Source of the DNA: an uncultured bacterium
Lineage (GTDB): Bacteria > Patescibacteriota > Saccharimonadia > Saccharimonadales > Saccharimonadaceae
Direction of reading: 5' to 3'
DNA length: 64,000 nucleotides
Assembly: GCA_903832635.1 (NCBI GenBank)
Contig: CAILCF010000001.1
Coordinates: 186,001 to 250,000, forward strand
Below, one piece after another: positions 1 to 8,105 of this stretch. Under the pieces are notes generated by a model. The model was not told the origin of the DNA and ran no database searches. It worked only from the letters and a program-made list of their open reading frames with translations. The translations under genes and the position numbers were made by a program. The stretch's first letter is position 1; every line of letters begins with the position of its first letter.

Positions 1-2
1 AT

Positions 3-596
3 GCAAAAGTTAAAAATGTAAAAGTGGCTGGAGGCTTCGCAATAGCGACAGTTAGTGATCCAGCCGCTGAAGGCCAGGCAAATGCGGGCAATACAACCGT
101 ATTCAGAGTCAATAAAAACGGGTCAATGGTGCAGCTAGCAGTCGGTAGCTCTTTTAGTCCGCTTGATCTGCTAGGATTGGGCATACCATTAGCAACTCAA
201 GCCAAACTTACCGGGAGTGATATAGAGCACGTCAAGCAAAACCTTGCAGCTCTATGTGGTTACTCCGACGGTATAATTGGCTATATCGGTTTTGACGGTT
301 CATTTAATCCAGGCGGGTGGCAAATTGACTCGGATACACTCAGTGGCTTAGAGCAAAAACTATCATACGCAATCAATAATGAGAATGCCAATATGAAACC
401 TGATATGAAGGTGATCTGTGTTGATGCCACTCGACAGAATAGCAACGATGCGATTAATAAAACAACGTACATCAGTACCTTCACGTTGCAAGTGCAGTTT
501 GTTAGCGATAACGGAACGCTTACCACGCATACCGTTACATTCGCCGTCGGTCCTAACTATTACCGCAACTATACCCTTGATGGACACGATATATAG
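3..596 (+). CDS. C-terminal part of a protein of unknown function, cut by the window start
   Basis: The frame is open from base 3 without a stop, so the GTG at 24 in the ORF track is probably internal and the gene starts outside the window. The visible 197 residues are rich in Gly, Ser, Asn and Thr, with beta-type runs (for example FTLQVQFVSDNGTLTTHTVTF) and a C-terminus ending NYTLDGHDI. There is no recognisable catalytic motif. The composition resembles secreted or surface proteins elsewhere in the window, but no family is recognised. It ends 145 bp before the convergent recF gene. Confidence 0.6.
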   Translation, partial: AKVKNVKVAGGFAIATVSDPAAEGQANAGNTTVFRVNKNGSMVQLAVGSSFSPLDLLGLGIPLATQAKLTGSDIEHVKQNLAALCGYSDGIIGYIGFDGSFNPGGWQIDSDTLSGLEQKLSYAINNENANMKPDMKVICVDATRQNSNDAINKTTYISTFTLQVQFVSDNGTLTTHTVTFAVGPNYYRNYTLDGHDI

Positions 597-630
597 TAAA
601 TTGAAATTGTATACATTAAAAGGGGTAATT

Positions 631-747
631 ATGGAGCTCAAAAATGGTGTTTGTGTGGTGGTTGCTGGTGGGCCTTAAATAAATATTGCAAGCTCCGATA
701 ATCCCTCGATTTCTTTTAACGTGGTTGATGGTGTAGACCAGTTATAA
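631..747 (+). pseudogene. possible decayed small ORF interrupted by one stop codon
   Basis: An ATG at 631 follows an AAAAGGGG ribosome-binding-like run and opens 15 codons (ends VVVAGGP) before TAA at 676. The same frame then stays open for another 22 codons with protein-like composition (SSDNPSISFNVVDGVDQL) until TAA at 745, touching the recF stop on the other strand. Seen: one stop inside a 38-codon frame with a plausible ribosome site. Inferred: a relic of a gene, or a short real peptide followed by chance sequence. No homologue is recognised. Confidence 0.25.
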
Positions 748-1797
748 ACTTATTAAATTAGTATTTTTCTTGAGTCCCTGAACGACCGCGTCGGCATCGG
801 TCGTTGTTATAATCGTTTGATAGTGCCGCAAATATTTTGTTATGGCCTGGCGGCGCGACGCGTCCAGTTCGCTAAAAACGTCGTCCAGCAAAATAATCGG
901 TTTTATATTGGTGATTTGTTCAATAATTTCGACTTCCATGAATTTAATTGCCAGGACTATGGTCCGGACTTCGCCGCGTGAGGCGACGTCTAGGGCCGAG
1001 TAGTTATTAAACTTGAATATGACATCATGACGATGCGGTCCGGTGCTGGTAAAGCCCAGGGCTTTGTCGCGATCAATGTGGCCGTGTAAATCATTTAATA
1101 GTTTTTGTTTGATATCGCCAATATATGTATTTGAATAGTGAACCGACGCGATATTGTGCGACATTGCGATAGAATTGTACTGGTCGTTTAACTTACTGTT
1201 TATTTGCTCGATAAATGCAATTCTTTTTTCGATAATATATGCGCCATATTCACTCAGTGCGATATCCCACACAAATAACTCATTTTGGCCGACGTTTCGT
1301 TTTTTTAATAAATTGTTGCGTTGCTTTAATGCACGATCGTATTTTCGGATTGCATTTTGGTACAGTGGGTCAAGCTGGCTAATAAATCGGTCAATGAATT
1401 GGCGGCGCCTAGTTGGAGAGCCGTGCAACAGCCGTAAGTCATCGGGTTCAAACAGCACAACCGGATGTTTAAATTTTGCCGGCAAGCGGTACATAACTTT
1501 ATCACCAACAACTATTTTTTTGCGTCCTGATGACAGTTCCGGGTCAAGTGTAATTGTCCGTTTTGTAAAGTTATCGAACTCAATATCAATGCGCCACCAA
1601 GGCGAATCGTAACGAAGGATGTCGTTGTCGCTGCCTTTGAATGAAGTGCCCTGAAGCGCCACATAAATCGCCTCGATTATCGACGTCTTGCCACTGCCGT
1701 TGTTGCCGACTATCACAGTTACAGTCGGCGACAGATTTATTTTGAATTTGTCGTGCGAACGAATATTTTGTATGGATAGTTTTTTTACCACTGTCAT
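742..1797 (-). CDS. recF: DNA replication and repair protein RecF
   Basis: RecF is an SMC/ABC-type ATPase that helps load RecA on gapped DNA at stalled forks. Seen: 351 aa, close to the usual 350-370; Walker A GNNGSGKTS at about residues 31-39; an ABC-signature-like SRGEVRT near 275; Walker B PIILLDDVFSELD near 302-314. It lies 12 bp downstream of dnaN in the conserved dnaA-dnaN-recF order, so co-transcription is likely. gyrB, which often follows, is absent; a convergent gene end comes next instead. Confidence 0.95.
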   Translation of the reverse strand: MTVVKKLSIQNIRSHDKFKINLSPTVTVIVGNNGSGKTSIIEAIYVALQGTSFKGSDNDILRYDSPWWRIDIEFDNFTKRTITLDPELSSGRKKIVVGDKVMYRLPAKFKHPVVLFEPDDLRLLHGSPTRRRQFIDRFISQLDPLYQNAIRKYDRALKQRNNLLKKRNVGQNELFVWDIALSEYGAYIIEKRIAFIEQINSKLNDQYNSIAMSHNIASVHYSNTYIGDIKQKLLNDLHGHIDRDKALGFTSTGPHRHDVIFKFNNYSALDVASRGEVRTIVLAIKFMEVEIIEQITNIKPIILLDDVFSELDASRRQAITKYLRHYQTIITTTDADAVVQGLKKNTNLISL

Positions 1798-1809
1798 AGC
1801 AGTTTATAG

Positions 1810-2910
1810 CTAACTTTTTAGAGGCATAATAATGTGGTAGTAATCGGTATCGGGTTGAGTCGAGCGCAGTACACAAGGCGCGATTTTTCCGCTGAACCTA
1901 AATTCAACTTCATCGCAGTCAATCACCGACAGCGCTTCGCTAAGATATCGCGAGTTCAGTGTAATGTTGCCGTCAGCCGAAACTTTGGCACTAGTTTCTG
2001 AATTGTTTTCGCCAAACTGGGAGGCGATTGAATGAACCGATAAAACACCTTTTTCTTTATCTGCCGAAATTGTCACACTACCACCGGATTCGCGAGCAAA
2101 AAGGCCGGCAATTTTGGTGATACGAATAAAGTCGTTTTTGTTAAGTGTCACGGTTGTTTCAGAAGCTTTCGGCACCAATTGACGGTAGTTAGGGAAATTC
2201 CCATCGATTAATCTGCTGATAATTTCGGCGTCGTTGATTCTAAACCTGACCTGGGTATCGTCGAACAAAATATCGATTTCGGTTGAATCGTCGGTAATAT
2301 TTCGTAAAACTTCAGATAAGGTTTGAGTTGGAATAATCGCTGCGACATCACTTTTTGTTTCAACCAGACGCCTTTCAGACAAACGATAGCCATCTGTTGC
2401 GGCTAAATATAGTTGACCTTCGAATGAATTCCAATAAACACCGGTTAAAATTGGTCGAGTGCTGTCATTACTGGTATTGATAATGGTCTGCGAAACGGCG
2501 TGTTTAAAGTCATCAGTTTTAATACTGTATTGAATTGATGAAGATTCGTTGATTGTCGGCAGTTCCGGAAACTCATCGGCAATAAAACCATTGATAGTTG
2601 ATGTGTATGTACCGCATTTGATATGCAGGTTATCATTTACAACCTTTAGTTCAATTGATTCTTTCGGTAAACTGGCAATAAATTCCGTCATAAGTTTTGC
2701 CGGGATTGTAATTGCACCCTGTTTTACAACTTTAGCGCCAATATATTGAGTGCTGGCAATTTCAAGATTTGTTGCTGCCACTAATAGGCGGTTTCCGTCA
2801 GTTCGAAGAAGGATATTACTAAGAATTGGTAATTGGGTTTTTGTACTGGCAACACGGCCAACAGCCGATAATGCACGATTTAGATTTTCTTGGGTGACAG
2901 TTAATTCCAT
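1810..2910 (-). CDS. dnaN: DNA polymerase III sliding clamp (beta subunit)
   Basis: The beta clamp is a ring-forming dimer that tethers the replicative polymerase to DNA. Seen: 366 aa, the family length; N-terminus MELTVTQENLNRALSAVGRV and C-terminus YHIIMPLKS, both typical of DnaN; three-domain size. Start chosen at 2910 because an AAAAGG ribosome site lies about 9 nt upstream. It stands 285 bp from dnaA, and that gap holds DnaA-box-like sequence. A copy of the 16-bp palindrome family lies directly before the ribosome site, so its expression may be influenced by that element. Confidence 0.95.
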   Translation of the reverse strand: MELTVTQENLNRALSAVGRVASTKTQLPILSNILLRTDGNRLLVAATNLEIASTQYIGAKVVKQGAITIPAKLMTEFIASLPKESIELKVVNDNLHIKCGTYTSTINGFIADEFPELPTINESSSIQYSIKTDDFKHAVSQTIINTSNDSTRPILTGVYWNSFEGQLYLAATDGYRLSERRLVETKSDVAAIIPTQTLSEVLRNITDDSTEIDILFDDTQVRFRINDAEIISRLIDGNFPNYRQLVPKASETTVTLNKNDFIRITKIAGLFARESGGSVTISADKEKGVLSVHSIASQFGENNSETSAKVSADGNITLNSRYLSEALSVIDCDEVEFRFSGKIAPCVLRSTQPDTDYYHIIMPLKS

Positions 2911-3195
2911 TATTATTACCTTTTCGCCGTACGGCTAATTAAATTAATATTTATAAACCTTGGGTTTATTAATAGGTCTTGTGGAAAATGGGTAAAACTT
3001 TTATTCATAAGATAGAGTTTAGCGGATTTGCCTGTGTATTCGTGTGTGGAACCATATGGTAAATGTGGGTTGTAAACTACGGTATTTATACATCGAATAA
3101 TATTATTATATAGTTTATGTTGGAAATCAGTGGACGAATAGCCACATATTGTACAGTCAAGTTTGCGCAGGTTGTTCACACTTTTTACCCATAAT
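2911..3195. other. dnaA-dnaN intergenic region, part of the probable replication origin
   Basis: AT-rich 285-bp gap with sites resembling the DnaA box TTATNCACA: TGTGGAAAA at 2980-2988 (complement TTTTCCACA) and TTGTTCACA at 3172-3180, plus weaker TGTG-containing matches near 3033-3067. Dense AT runs (for example around 3080-3120) could serve for unwinding. Origins next to dnaA with boxes on both sides of the gene are known from Bacillus. Which side fires cannot be told from sequence alone. Confidence 0.5.
2923..2938. repeat. 16-bp near-palindrome upstream of dnaN
   Basis: TTCGCCGTACGGCTAA, one member of a palindrome family seen also at 5018, 6440, 35008 and 38045. Read on the minus strand it lies immediately before the AAAAGG ribosome site of dnaN, the same arrangement as at jag. 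Confidence 0.6.
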
Positions 3196-4566
3196 TTAAG
3201 CATATAATTTCTCCCTTATTGAAGCGACTTGTTCGCGAATTAGAAAATCTAACTTTATAGCTTTCTCAATCTTTTCAATCGAATGTATAGCAGTTGTGTG
3301 ATCTTTTCGCCCCAGTTCCCTCGCAATTTTTGGAAAACTTAGGTGCAACTCGCTTCGCAATAAATACATGGCAATCTGCCTGGGAACGACAATATATTTA
3401 TCACGTTTCTCACCGCAAATCTCACTTAGTTCCAATTGGAAATGCTTGGCAGTTTTATCAATAATTTGCTTGCTGGATAAATGTTGTGGCCTGGAGTGGC
3501 GAATGTTTCCCAGTAAACCCTCGGCTGTTGAAATATCAGGTTCAATCCCGCGCATTTCAGCATAAGCCAGCAACTGGTTCAAGGCACCCTCCAGTTCACG
3601 AATATTGGTTTTAATATTGGTTGCCAGATATTCGACCGTTTCGTGGTTCAGGTTGACTCCTGATTGAGCAGCTTTGATATTCAAAATTGCACACCTAGTT
3701 TCAAAGTCCGGCATTTGGATATCAATCGCCATGCCCATTTCAAAGCGGCTGCGCAAGCGTTCAGTCAAAGTCGGAATGCTTTTTGGCGGTTTGTCACTAC
3801 TCAGAATTATCTGTTTATTGTTTTGGTGTAGGTGATTAAAGGTGTGAAAGAATTCTTCTTGGGTTTTTTCCTTGCCGGCAATAAACTGCATATCATCGAC
3901 GATTAATACATCGACATTGCGGTATTTCTCGGAAAAACCCTTTTTCTTGAACCTAATATAGTCCAAAAACTCACTGACAAATGTTTCGGAACTGATATAT
4001 AAAACCCTAACTTTCGGGTCTCTTTTGATAATCTCATTACCAACAGCCTGAACCAGATGGGTTTTACCCAAACCAACTCCACCGTATATATACAATGGGT
4101 TATATTTTCCGCCGGGATTAGCCGCGACGGCTTGGCTGGCAGTGTAGGCTAAGTCATTACTGGAACCTACGATAAAATTGTCGAATGTGTAGCGTGGGTT
4201 CAGATTGCCGGCCGTTGTTTGCCCAACCTTGGACCTAGGGTTAACCGATATTAGACCGTCAACATCGGTTGTCGGTGTAGTAGCGGTTGTTGTTTCACGA
4301 CTGGAACGCGTGTGTTTACCGGAAGTGTTAATTGTATAGGTAATTTTCTTTGGGTTAATACCGTTTTTAGATAAGACACCGCGGACTTGATCGTTAAACT
4401 TTACCTCGAACTGTTTTTTTGCAAAGATATTCGGGACTGATATAACTACGCCGGAATCATTTTGGTCAATCAACTCGGTATTTTTAAACCACGTCGTGAA
4501 AGTTGCGTGCGAAACCGACAGTTCGATTTCTCCAAGCACACTTTGCCACAACGCCGCATTTTGCAT
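3196..4566 (-). CDS. dnaA: chromosomal replication initiator DnaA
   Basis: DnaA is the AAA+ ATPase that binds DnaA boxes and opens the origin. Seen: Walker A GGVGLGKTH near residue 160; Walker B VLIVDDMQF near 217; the domain IV DnaA signature KDHTTAIHSIEKIEKA near 418. The ORF track starts 31 codons early. The start at 4566 (MQNAALWQSVLGE) is preferred because GAGGTG sits about 6 nt before it and the N-terminus then begins with the usual helical domain I. That gives 456 aa, a normal length. A promoter whose -35 overlaps a DnaA-like box suggests autoregulation. Confidence 0.96.
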   Translation of the reverse strand: MQNAALWQSVLGEIELSVSHATFTTWFKNTELIDQNDSGVVISVPNIFAKKQFEVKFNDQVRGVLSKNGINPKKITYTINTSGKHTRSSRETTTATTPTTDVDGLISVNPRSKVGQTTAGNLNPRYTFDNFIVGSSNDLAYTASQAVAANPGGKYNPLYIYGGVGLGKTHLVQAVGNEIIKRDPKVRVLYISSETFVSEFLDYIRFKKKGFSEKYRNVDVLIVDDMQFIAGKEKTQEEFFHTFNHLHQNNKQIILSSDKPPKSIPTLTERLRSRFEMGMAIDIQMPDFETRCAILNIKAAQSGVNLNHETVEYLATNIKTNIRELEGALNQLLAYAEMRGIEPDISTAEGLLGNIRHSRPQHLSSKQIIDKTAKHFQLELSEICGEKRDKYIVVPRQIAMYLLRSELHLSFPKIARELGRKDHTTAIHSIEKIEKAIKLDFLIREQVASIREKLYA

Positions 4567-4603
4567 ATTTACACCTCTTCTTAAACACGTTTTATTACCT
4601 ATA

Positions 4604-4632
4604 ACTATAGCGAACCTTGGGGTTTTCCACAA
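4604..4632 (-). promoter_or_regulatory. dnaA promoter overlapping a DnaA-like box
   Basis: On the minus strand, TTGTGG is followed by 17 bp and TATAGT, a good sigma70-type spacing. The -35 hexamer lies inside the box TTTTCCACAA (4623-4632), so DnaA bound there would block the promoter. This is the classic arrangement for autorepression. Confidence 0.55.
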
Positions 4633-4782
4633 CCCGTATTGGTTGGCAAAGACTAACACGAATTAGAGGTAGAGGTTATACACATCGGGCAACGACCCCA
4701 ATAAATATGTGGAAAAACAACATGTTTTGGGGGACAACTTTATATACCAAACAATCCAATCACCAATATTTCAAGCCTTATC

Positions 4783-4811
4783 TTGCTAAAAGAGGTGATT
4801 TTAGGTAGAAT
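4783..4811 (+). promoter_or_regulatory. rpmH promoter
   Basis: TTGCTA, 17 bp, TAGAAT, with 9 bp from the -10 to the rpmH ATG. The GAGGTG that looks like a ribosome site lies in the spacer, upstream of any likely transcription start, so rpmH is probably (nearly) leaderless. Confidence 0.55.
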
Positions 4812-4820
4812 AGTACGGAT

Positions 4821-4958
4821 ATGCCAAAAAGAACATTCCAACCACACACTAGGCACCGCGCCAAGACTCACGGATTTCGTGCACGTATTTCGACCAAAGC
4901 CGGACGAAACGTTATCAAACGTCGTCGCGTAAAAGGTCGCGCAAAGCTAACAGCCTAA
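4821..4958 (+). CDS. rpmH: 50S ribosomal protein L34
   Basis: 45-residue basic protein not in the ORF track: it begins [19 protein letters not shown] and continues with the R/K-rich [11 protein letters not shown]-type tail (here [12 protein letters not shown]). This matches the L34 family in length and sequence. It precedes rnpA, the universal order next to dnaA. L34 is a late-assembling protein of the large ribosomal subunit. Confidence 0.95.
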   Translation: MPKRTFQPHTRHRAKTHGFRARISTKAGRNVIKRRRVKGRAKLTA

Positions 4959-4960
4959 CA

Positions 4961-4989
4961 AAAAGCACTGCCCAGACGCAGTGTTTTTT
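4961..4989 (+). terminator. rho-independent terminator after rpmH
   Basis: Hairpin AAAAGCACTGC / GCAGTGTTTTTT with a 4-6 nt loop and a T run, starting 2 bp after the rpmH stop. It would separate rpmH from rnpA, which has its own -10 box. Confidence 0.75.
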
Positions 4990-4993
4990 AATT

Positions 4994-5033
4994 CCATCTA
5001 CTATCTACCATCTACCATTCGCTGTACAGCGAA
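4994..5033. repeat. heptad array (CCATCTA type) followed by a 16-bp perfect palindrome
   Basis: 4994-5017 reads CCATCTA, CTATCTA, CCATCTA, CCA in exact 7-bp register, the complement of the TGGTAGG-type arrays found at eight other loci. It is followed by the perfect palindrome TTCGCTGTACAGCGAA (5018-5033). The palindrome covers the place where a -35 element for rnpA would lie. Confidence 0.75.
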
Positions 5034-5044
5034 ACCATATAAAG

Positions 5045-5056
5045 TATACTAATACT
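5045..5056 (+). promoter_or_regulatory. -10 box of rnpA, leaderless spacing
   Basis: TATACT followed by 6 nt and then ATG. With normal initiation 6-7 nt after the -10, the mRNA would begin at or beside the start codon. No ribosome site is present. Confidence 0.5.
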
Positions 5057-5440
5057 ATGATTCCCTTTAGCAATCGCTTTCATGGCCACAGCAGTTTAAA
5101 CTATGTCTACAAAAACGGCCAAGCTGTCCGCAATCGTTCGGTCACAATTAAATATGTCGCGAATAAGCATCGTGATAAATCCAGAATTGCCGTTGTCATT
5201 AGCAAAAAAACTTTAAAAAGCGCTGTTCGTCGCAACCTAATCCGTCGTCGGATTTATGAGTACGTCAGACTAAAAATCCCAGACCTAAAAGCTGTTTATG
5301 ACATCGCTATTATTGTTACTTCCAGCGATTTTATCAACCTATCCCACACGGAAATGTCGCAGCAAATCGACCAACTTTTTTTCAGCGCTAGAATCATACC
5401 CAAGAATAAATCAATAAAAACAACGCCAAAAGAATCATAA
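5057..5440 (+). CDS. rnpA: ribonuclease P protein component
   Basis: Protein subunit of RNase P, which helps the catalytic RNA process the 5' ends of tRNA precursors. Seen: 127 aa, basic; central RNR-type motif AVRRNLIRRRIYEYVR (about residues 55-70), which binds the RNA; N-terminal aromatic residues. It sits between rpmH and yidC as usual. The rnpB RNA is not visible in this window. Confidence 0.93.
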   Translation: MIPFSNRFHGHSSLNYVYKNGQAVRNRSVTIKYVANKHRDKSRIAVVISKKTLKSAVRRNLIRRRIYEYVRLKIPDLKAVYDIAIIVTSSDFINLSHTEMSQQIDQLFFSARIIPKNKSIKTTPKES

Positions 5441-5491
5441 ACTGCTATAATATACTAATAATACTAGTGCCGGTTCGGAGTTTTTAAGCCT

Positions 5492-6466
5492 GTGGATATT
5501 TTTCAACTTTTAATTGTTCAACCAATATTTAACCTGTTAATCGTCATTTACAGTATAATTCCTGGCGGTGATTTTGGTGTTGCCATAATTATCTTTACAA
5601 TTATTATTAGGCTAGCAATGTGGCCGCTGGTTAAAAAGCAACTGCACCAAACCAAAGCCATGCAAAAAATGCAGCCCGAACTTGCCAGAATAAAACGGGA
5701 AACCAAAGGCAACAAACAACTTGAGGGCGTGCGGATGATGGAGCTATATAAAAAACACGATATCAGTCCGTTTCGTTCGATTGGTATTCTGTTGATTCAA
5801 GTTCCTATTTTTATTGCACTTTACCAAGTTATTCAAATTTTTACTTTGCATCGTGACAAAATTGATCAATATACATACGCGTTCGTAAAAGCGTTAGGAC
5901 CGGTTAAGGAGCTGATTGCCCACCCCGAAAAATTTAATGAAACTTCCCTAGGATTTATCAGCTTGACCGGCAAAGCGCTTTCAACTAATCCATTTGCTAT
6001 TAACATCGCTTTGATGGTTTTGGCAATCGGCGCTGCTTATACACAGTATATTATGGCCAAACAAATCACCCCTAAAACAAAGAACAAAAAACGTCTGCGC
6101 GATATTATGGCCGAAGCATCTGCCGGCAAAGAAGCCGATAAAAGCGAGATGAACTCGGTAATGATGGGCTCGATGACCAAATTCTTGCCGGTCATGATGT
6201 TTTTGATTATCATAAACCTGCCTGGTGCCATCGCGCTGTATTACACCGTTTCCAATATCGTTGCGGTAATCCAACAGGGACGTGTCCTTAAAGAAGACAC
6301 CACCGAGATGATTGAAATTGCTGATGAAGCGCCTGTGGTAACCCACAAAAAAGCCACCGCCAAGGCGCGCGCCAAGGAAGCTACACCGGCAACAATAATT
6401 CGTATCAAAGCCAAGGACACAACAGGTTGGCAAGGTAAATCCGCCGGACGGCGGAAAAGGGGATAA
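5492..6466 (+). CDS. yidC: membrane protein insertase YidC/Oxa1
   Basis: YidC inserts proteins into the cytoplasmic membrane alone or with Sec. Seen: 324 aa, the short form typical of monoderm bacteria, without the large periplasmic domain of Gram-negative YidC. Five hydrophobic segments; the first cytoplasmic loop is charged (KKQLHQTKAMQKMQPELARI) with the following helix ISPFRSIGILLIQVPIFIALY, as in the family. The start is GTG at 5492. The tail is basic and Ala/Lys-rich. It is 3 nt from jag, so the two are co-expressed. Confidence 0.95.
   Translation: MDIFQLLIVQPIFNLLIVIYSIIPGGDFGVAIIIFTIIIRLAMWPLVKKQLHQTKAMQKMQPELARIKRETKGNKQLEGVRMMELYKKHDISPFRSIGILLIQVPIFIALYQVIQIFTLHRDKIDQYTYAFVKALGPVKELIAHPEKFNETSLGFISLTGKALSTNPFAINIALMVLAIGAAYTQYIMAKQITPKTKNKKRLRDIMAEASAGKEADKSEMNSVMMGSMTKFLPVMMFLIIINLPGAIALYYTVSNIVAVIQQGRVLKEDTTEMIEIADEAPVVTHKKATAKARAKEATPATIIRIKAKDTTGWQGKSAGRRKRG
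6440..6455. repeat. 16-bp near-palindrome at the end of yidC
   Basis: TCCGCCGGACGGCGGA, followed by AAAAGGGG, the ribosome site of jag. The same order (GCCGnACGGC palindrome, then AAAAGG, then ATG) is seen before dnaN, so the element may influence initiation at both genes. Confidence 0.45.
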
Positions 6467-6469
6467 AAA

Positions 6470-6931
6470 ATGGACAAAGAAGAATCAGTTCAATTTGCAC
6501 AAAAATATCTTGAAGATTTACTATCTTTTTTTGGAGCCAACATTACAGTGTCTTCGACCTGCGAGGAAGACGTTATTGAACTATCGGTGCCATCAAACGA
6601 GCTTAACAGCTTGCTGATTGGACGTAACGCCGAGACCTTGCGCAGTCTGCAATATATAGTCTCGACCGTCCTACGAAGCAAAGACGCCCTTCTAACACGT
6701 GTCAACGTCGACATTGCCGACTATAAAAAGCAACGAGCCGACCGAGTCGCCGCCCAGGCTCGTGAATGGATCGAGGAAGTCAAAAAGACAGGGGATTCAA
6801 AAGTCGTCAATATGAACGCCGCCGACAGACGTATCGTCCACAAGGTTGCCAGCGAATATGGTGACATTCAGACGTTTTCCGAAGGCGAAGGCTTTGATCG
6901 CAAGCTTACGATTGCTCAAGCTGGTAGTTAG
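6470..6931 (+). CDS. jag: Jag/KhpB-type RNA-binding protein (KH and R3H domains)
   Basis: KhpB proteins bind RNA and affect cell elongation and division. Seen: 153 aa; KH-domain loop GRNAETLRSLQYIV (residues 51-64, the GxxG position degenerate); R3H domain about 115-150 with the RxxxH signature RRIVH (120-124). The N-terminal Jag-N domain common in Firmicutes is missing, so this is the short form. The last codons and the TAG stop lie inside a heptad array, so the C-terminus has been shaped by that repeat. Confidence 0.92.
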   Translation: MDKEESVQFAQKYLEDLLSFFGANITVSSTCEEDVIELSVPSNELNSLLIGRNAETLRSLQYIVSTVLRSKDALLTRVNVDIADYKKQRADRVAAQAREWIEEVKKTGDSKVVNMNAADRRIVHKVASEYGDIQTFSEGEGFDRKLTIAQAGS

Positions 6932-7002
6932 TAGTTGGTAGGTGGTATTTGGTATTGCGCAATGCAATTCTACCATCTACTATTTACCATATACCAAATT
7001 AC
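6922..7002. repeat. inverted pair of heptad arrays between jag and a convergent glycosyltransferase
   Basis: Left arm 6922-6956: TGGTAGT, TAGTAGT, TGGTAGG, TGGTATT, TGGTATT in exact register. Right arm 6968-7002: TTCTACC, ATCTACT, ATTTACC, ATATACC, AAATTAC, the complement type. Between them lies TTGCGCAA. The array carries the jag stop codon and reaches the stop of the gene on the other strand. The arms could form an imperfect long hairpin and might work as a two-way terminator, but there is no T tract. Confidence 0.8.
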
Positions 7003-8105
7003 GGTCTAACGTAATTTCGCACGGCGTCAATATATATACTATAGGTTTGTTTTGCCATGCGTTCCCACGAGTATTTGGCGATTTGTTTATAACCCTCGGC
7101 AATTAGGCTGTTTCGCAAACCTTCATCACTTAAAACTTCGTCAATTGCCCGGGCCATATCATCCGTATTTAGCGGGTCAAAATAGTGGGCAGCATCGTCA
7201 TAAACCTCTGGCAAGCAAGTAGCGTTACTACTAACTACCGGCGCACCGTAACCCATCGCTTCCAGTCCCGGCAACCCAAACCCCTCCATCAGCGAAGGAA
7301 AAACATAGGCCGCAGTGTTTTTATACAGCCAATCGCGCTGGGGGTTGGGCAAAAAGTCGGTAAAATGAATATTTTTATAACCCTTGCTTTCAAAGTATTT
7401 TTTGTTATTTTGGGCGCTGGCATTTATCTTTCCAACCAAAATAAGACCCAAATCAGGGTATTTTTGTAAAAGTTTCTGATGGGCATCGCCCAGTCGCTTA
7501 ATATTTTTATAATCGCTTTGTTGGCCGACGTACATAATATATCGGTTAAAAGGGTGTTCGTACGGCGTAACTTCACTGGCGAAAATATCAGCAGCTTCGG
7601 GCGTAACGGCGACTTTATCCGGGTTTAACTTTGTATCAAATTTTAACAGCTCGTTCTTCGTATATTTGCTGGGCGTAATGATAAATTTACTGGTTTTTAA
7701 AACGCGTCTGAAAACGAATCTGCCGACAAACTGTTTGAAGTGAAAAATTAGCCAACCCTTATCGGAATTATAAGTTTTTAACAGCGATAAATCGTGAAAC
7801 GTGGTAACGTGTATGCCTTTGTACCGAATCGGTTGTTGGGGCATGCAATAATGCACCAAATCCGGGTGTAGTTCGTCCAGGTAATTCTTGAATCCAATCT
7901 GTTCTGACAGCGAGTAATTGTCAAAATCAGCCACCTTAACATGAAAATTGTCGCCCGTTGGTTTCCAAAATTCTTTATCTTTGGCGCGTACTAAAACCGA
8001 ATAATTACTGACCTCATCGATTTTCTGCAAATAATGCAACAGACGCTCGACGTACATCCCCGTTGAACTATTGATAATTCTGGCATCTATCGCAATATGA
8101 CGCAT
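6999..8105 (-). CDS. glycosyltransferase family 4
   Basis: Retaining GT-B transferase that would move a sugar from a nucleotide donor onto a growing surface glycan in the cytoplasm. Seen: 368 aa; N-terminus MRHIAIDARIINSSTGMYVE; C-terminal GT4 donor motif FPSLMEGFGLPGLEAMGYGAPVV near 275-300, including the E(x7)E pattern, then SSNATCLPEV. The donor cannot be predicted. Translation is probably coupled to the 25-codon leader ORF just upstream: its stop TAA is 4 nt from this ATG, and the start lies in a potential hairpin. Confidence 0.88.
   Translation of the reverse strand: MRHIAIDARIINSSTGMYVERLLHYLQKIDEVSNYSVLVRAKDKEFWKPTGDNFHVKVADFDNYSLSEQIGFKNYLDELHPDLVHYCMPQQPIRYKGIHVTTFHDLSLLKTYNSDKGWLIFHFKQFVGRFVFRRVLKTSKFIITPSKYTKNELLKFDTKLNPDKVAVTPEAADIFASEVTPYEHPFNRYIMYVGQQSDYKNIKRLGDAHQKLLQKYPDLGLILVGKINASAQNNKKYFESKGYKNIHFTDFLPNPQRDWLYKNTAAYVFPSLMEGFGLPGLEAMGYGAPVVSSNATCLPEVYDDAAHYFDPLNTDDMARAIDEVLSDEGLRNSLIAEGYKQIAKYSWERMAKQTYSIYIDAVRNYVRP

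Larger units (their letters stand above)
4567..4820. other. dnaA-rpmH divergent intergenic region with DnaA boxes
   Basis: The 254-bp gap contains TTATACACA at 4676-4684, which matches TTATNCACA exactly, and two copies of TTTTCCACA in opposite orientation: 4623-4631 and, as TGTGGAAAA, 4709-4717. These three sites within 95 bp make this a strong candidate for part of the origin. Promoters for dnaA (minus) and rpmH (plus) lie at its two ends. Confidence 0.6.

Noticed and set aside
1154-1612. Plus-strand 152-aa ORF opposite recF
   Set aside because: Shadow of recF; Cys/Ser-rich composition and no start signals.
2916-3203. Minus-strand ORF of 95 aa in the dnaA-dnaN gap
   Set aside because: It overlaps the end of dnaA and crosses the likely origin, has no ribosome site and shows no protein family features.
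3196-4659. dnaA start at 4659 as in the ORF track
   Set aside because: The extra 31 residues run through the promoter and a DnaA-like box; GAGGTG and the normal domain I begin at 4566.
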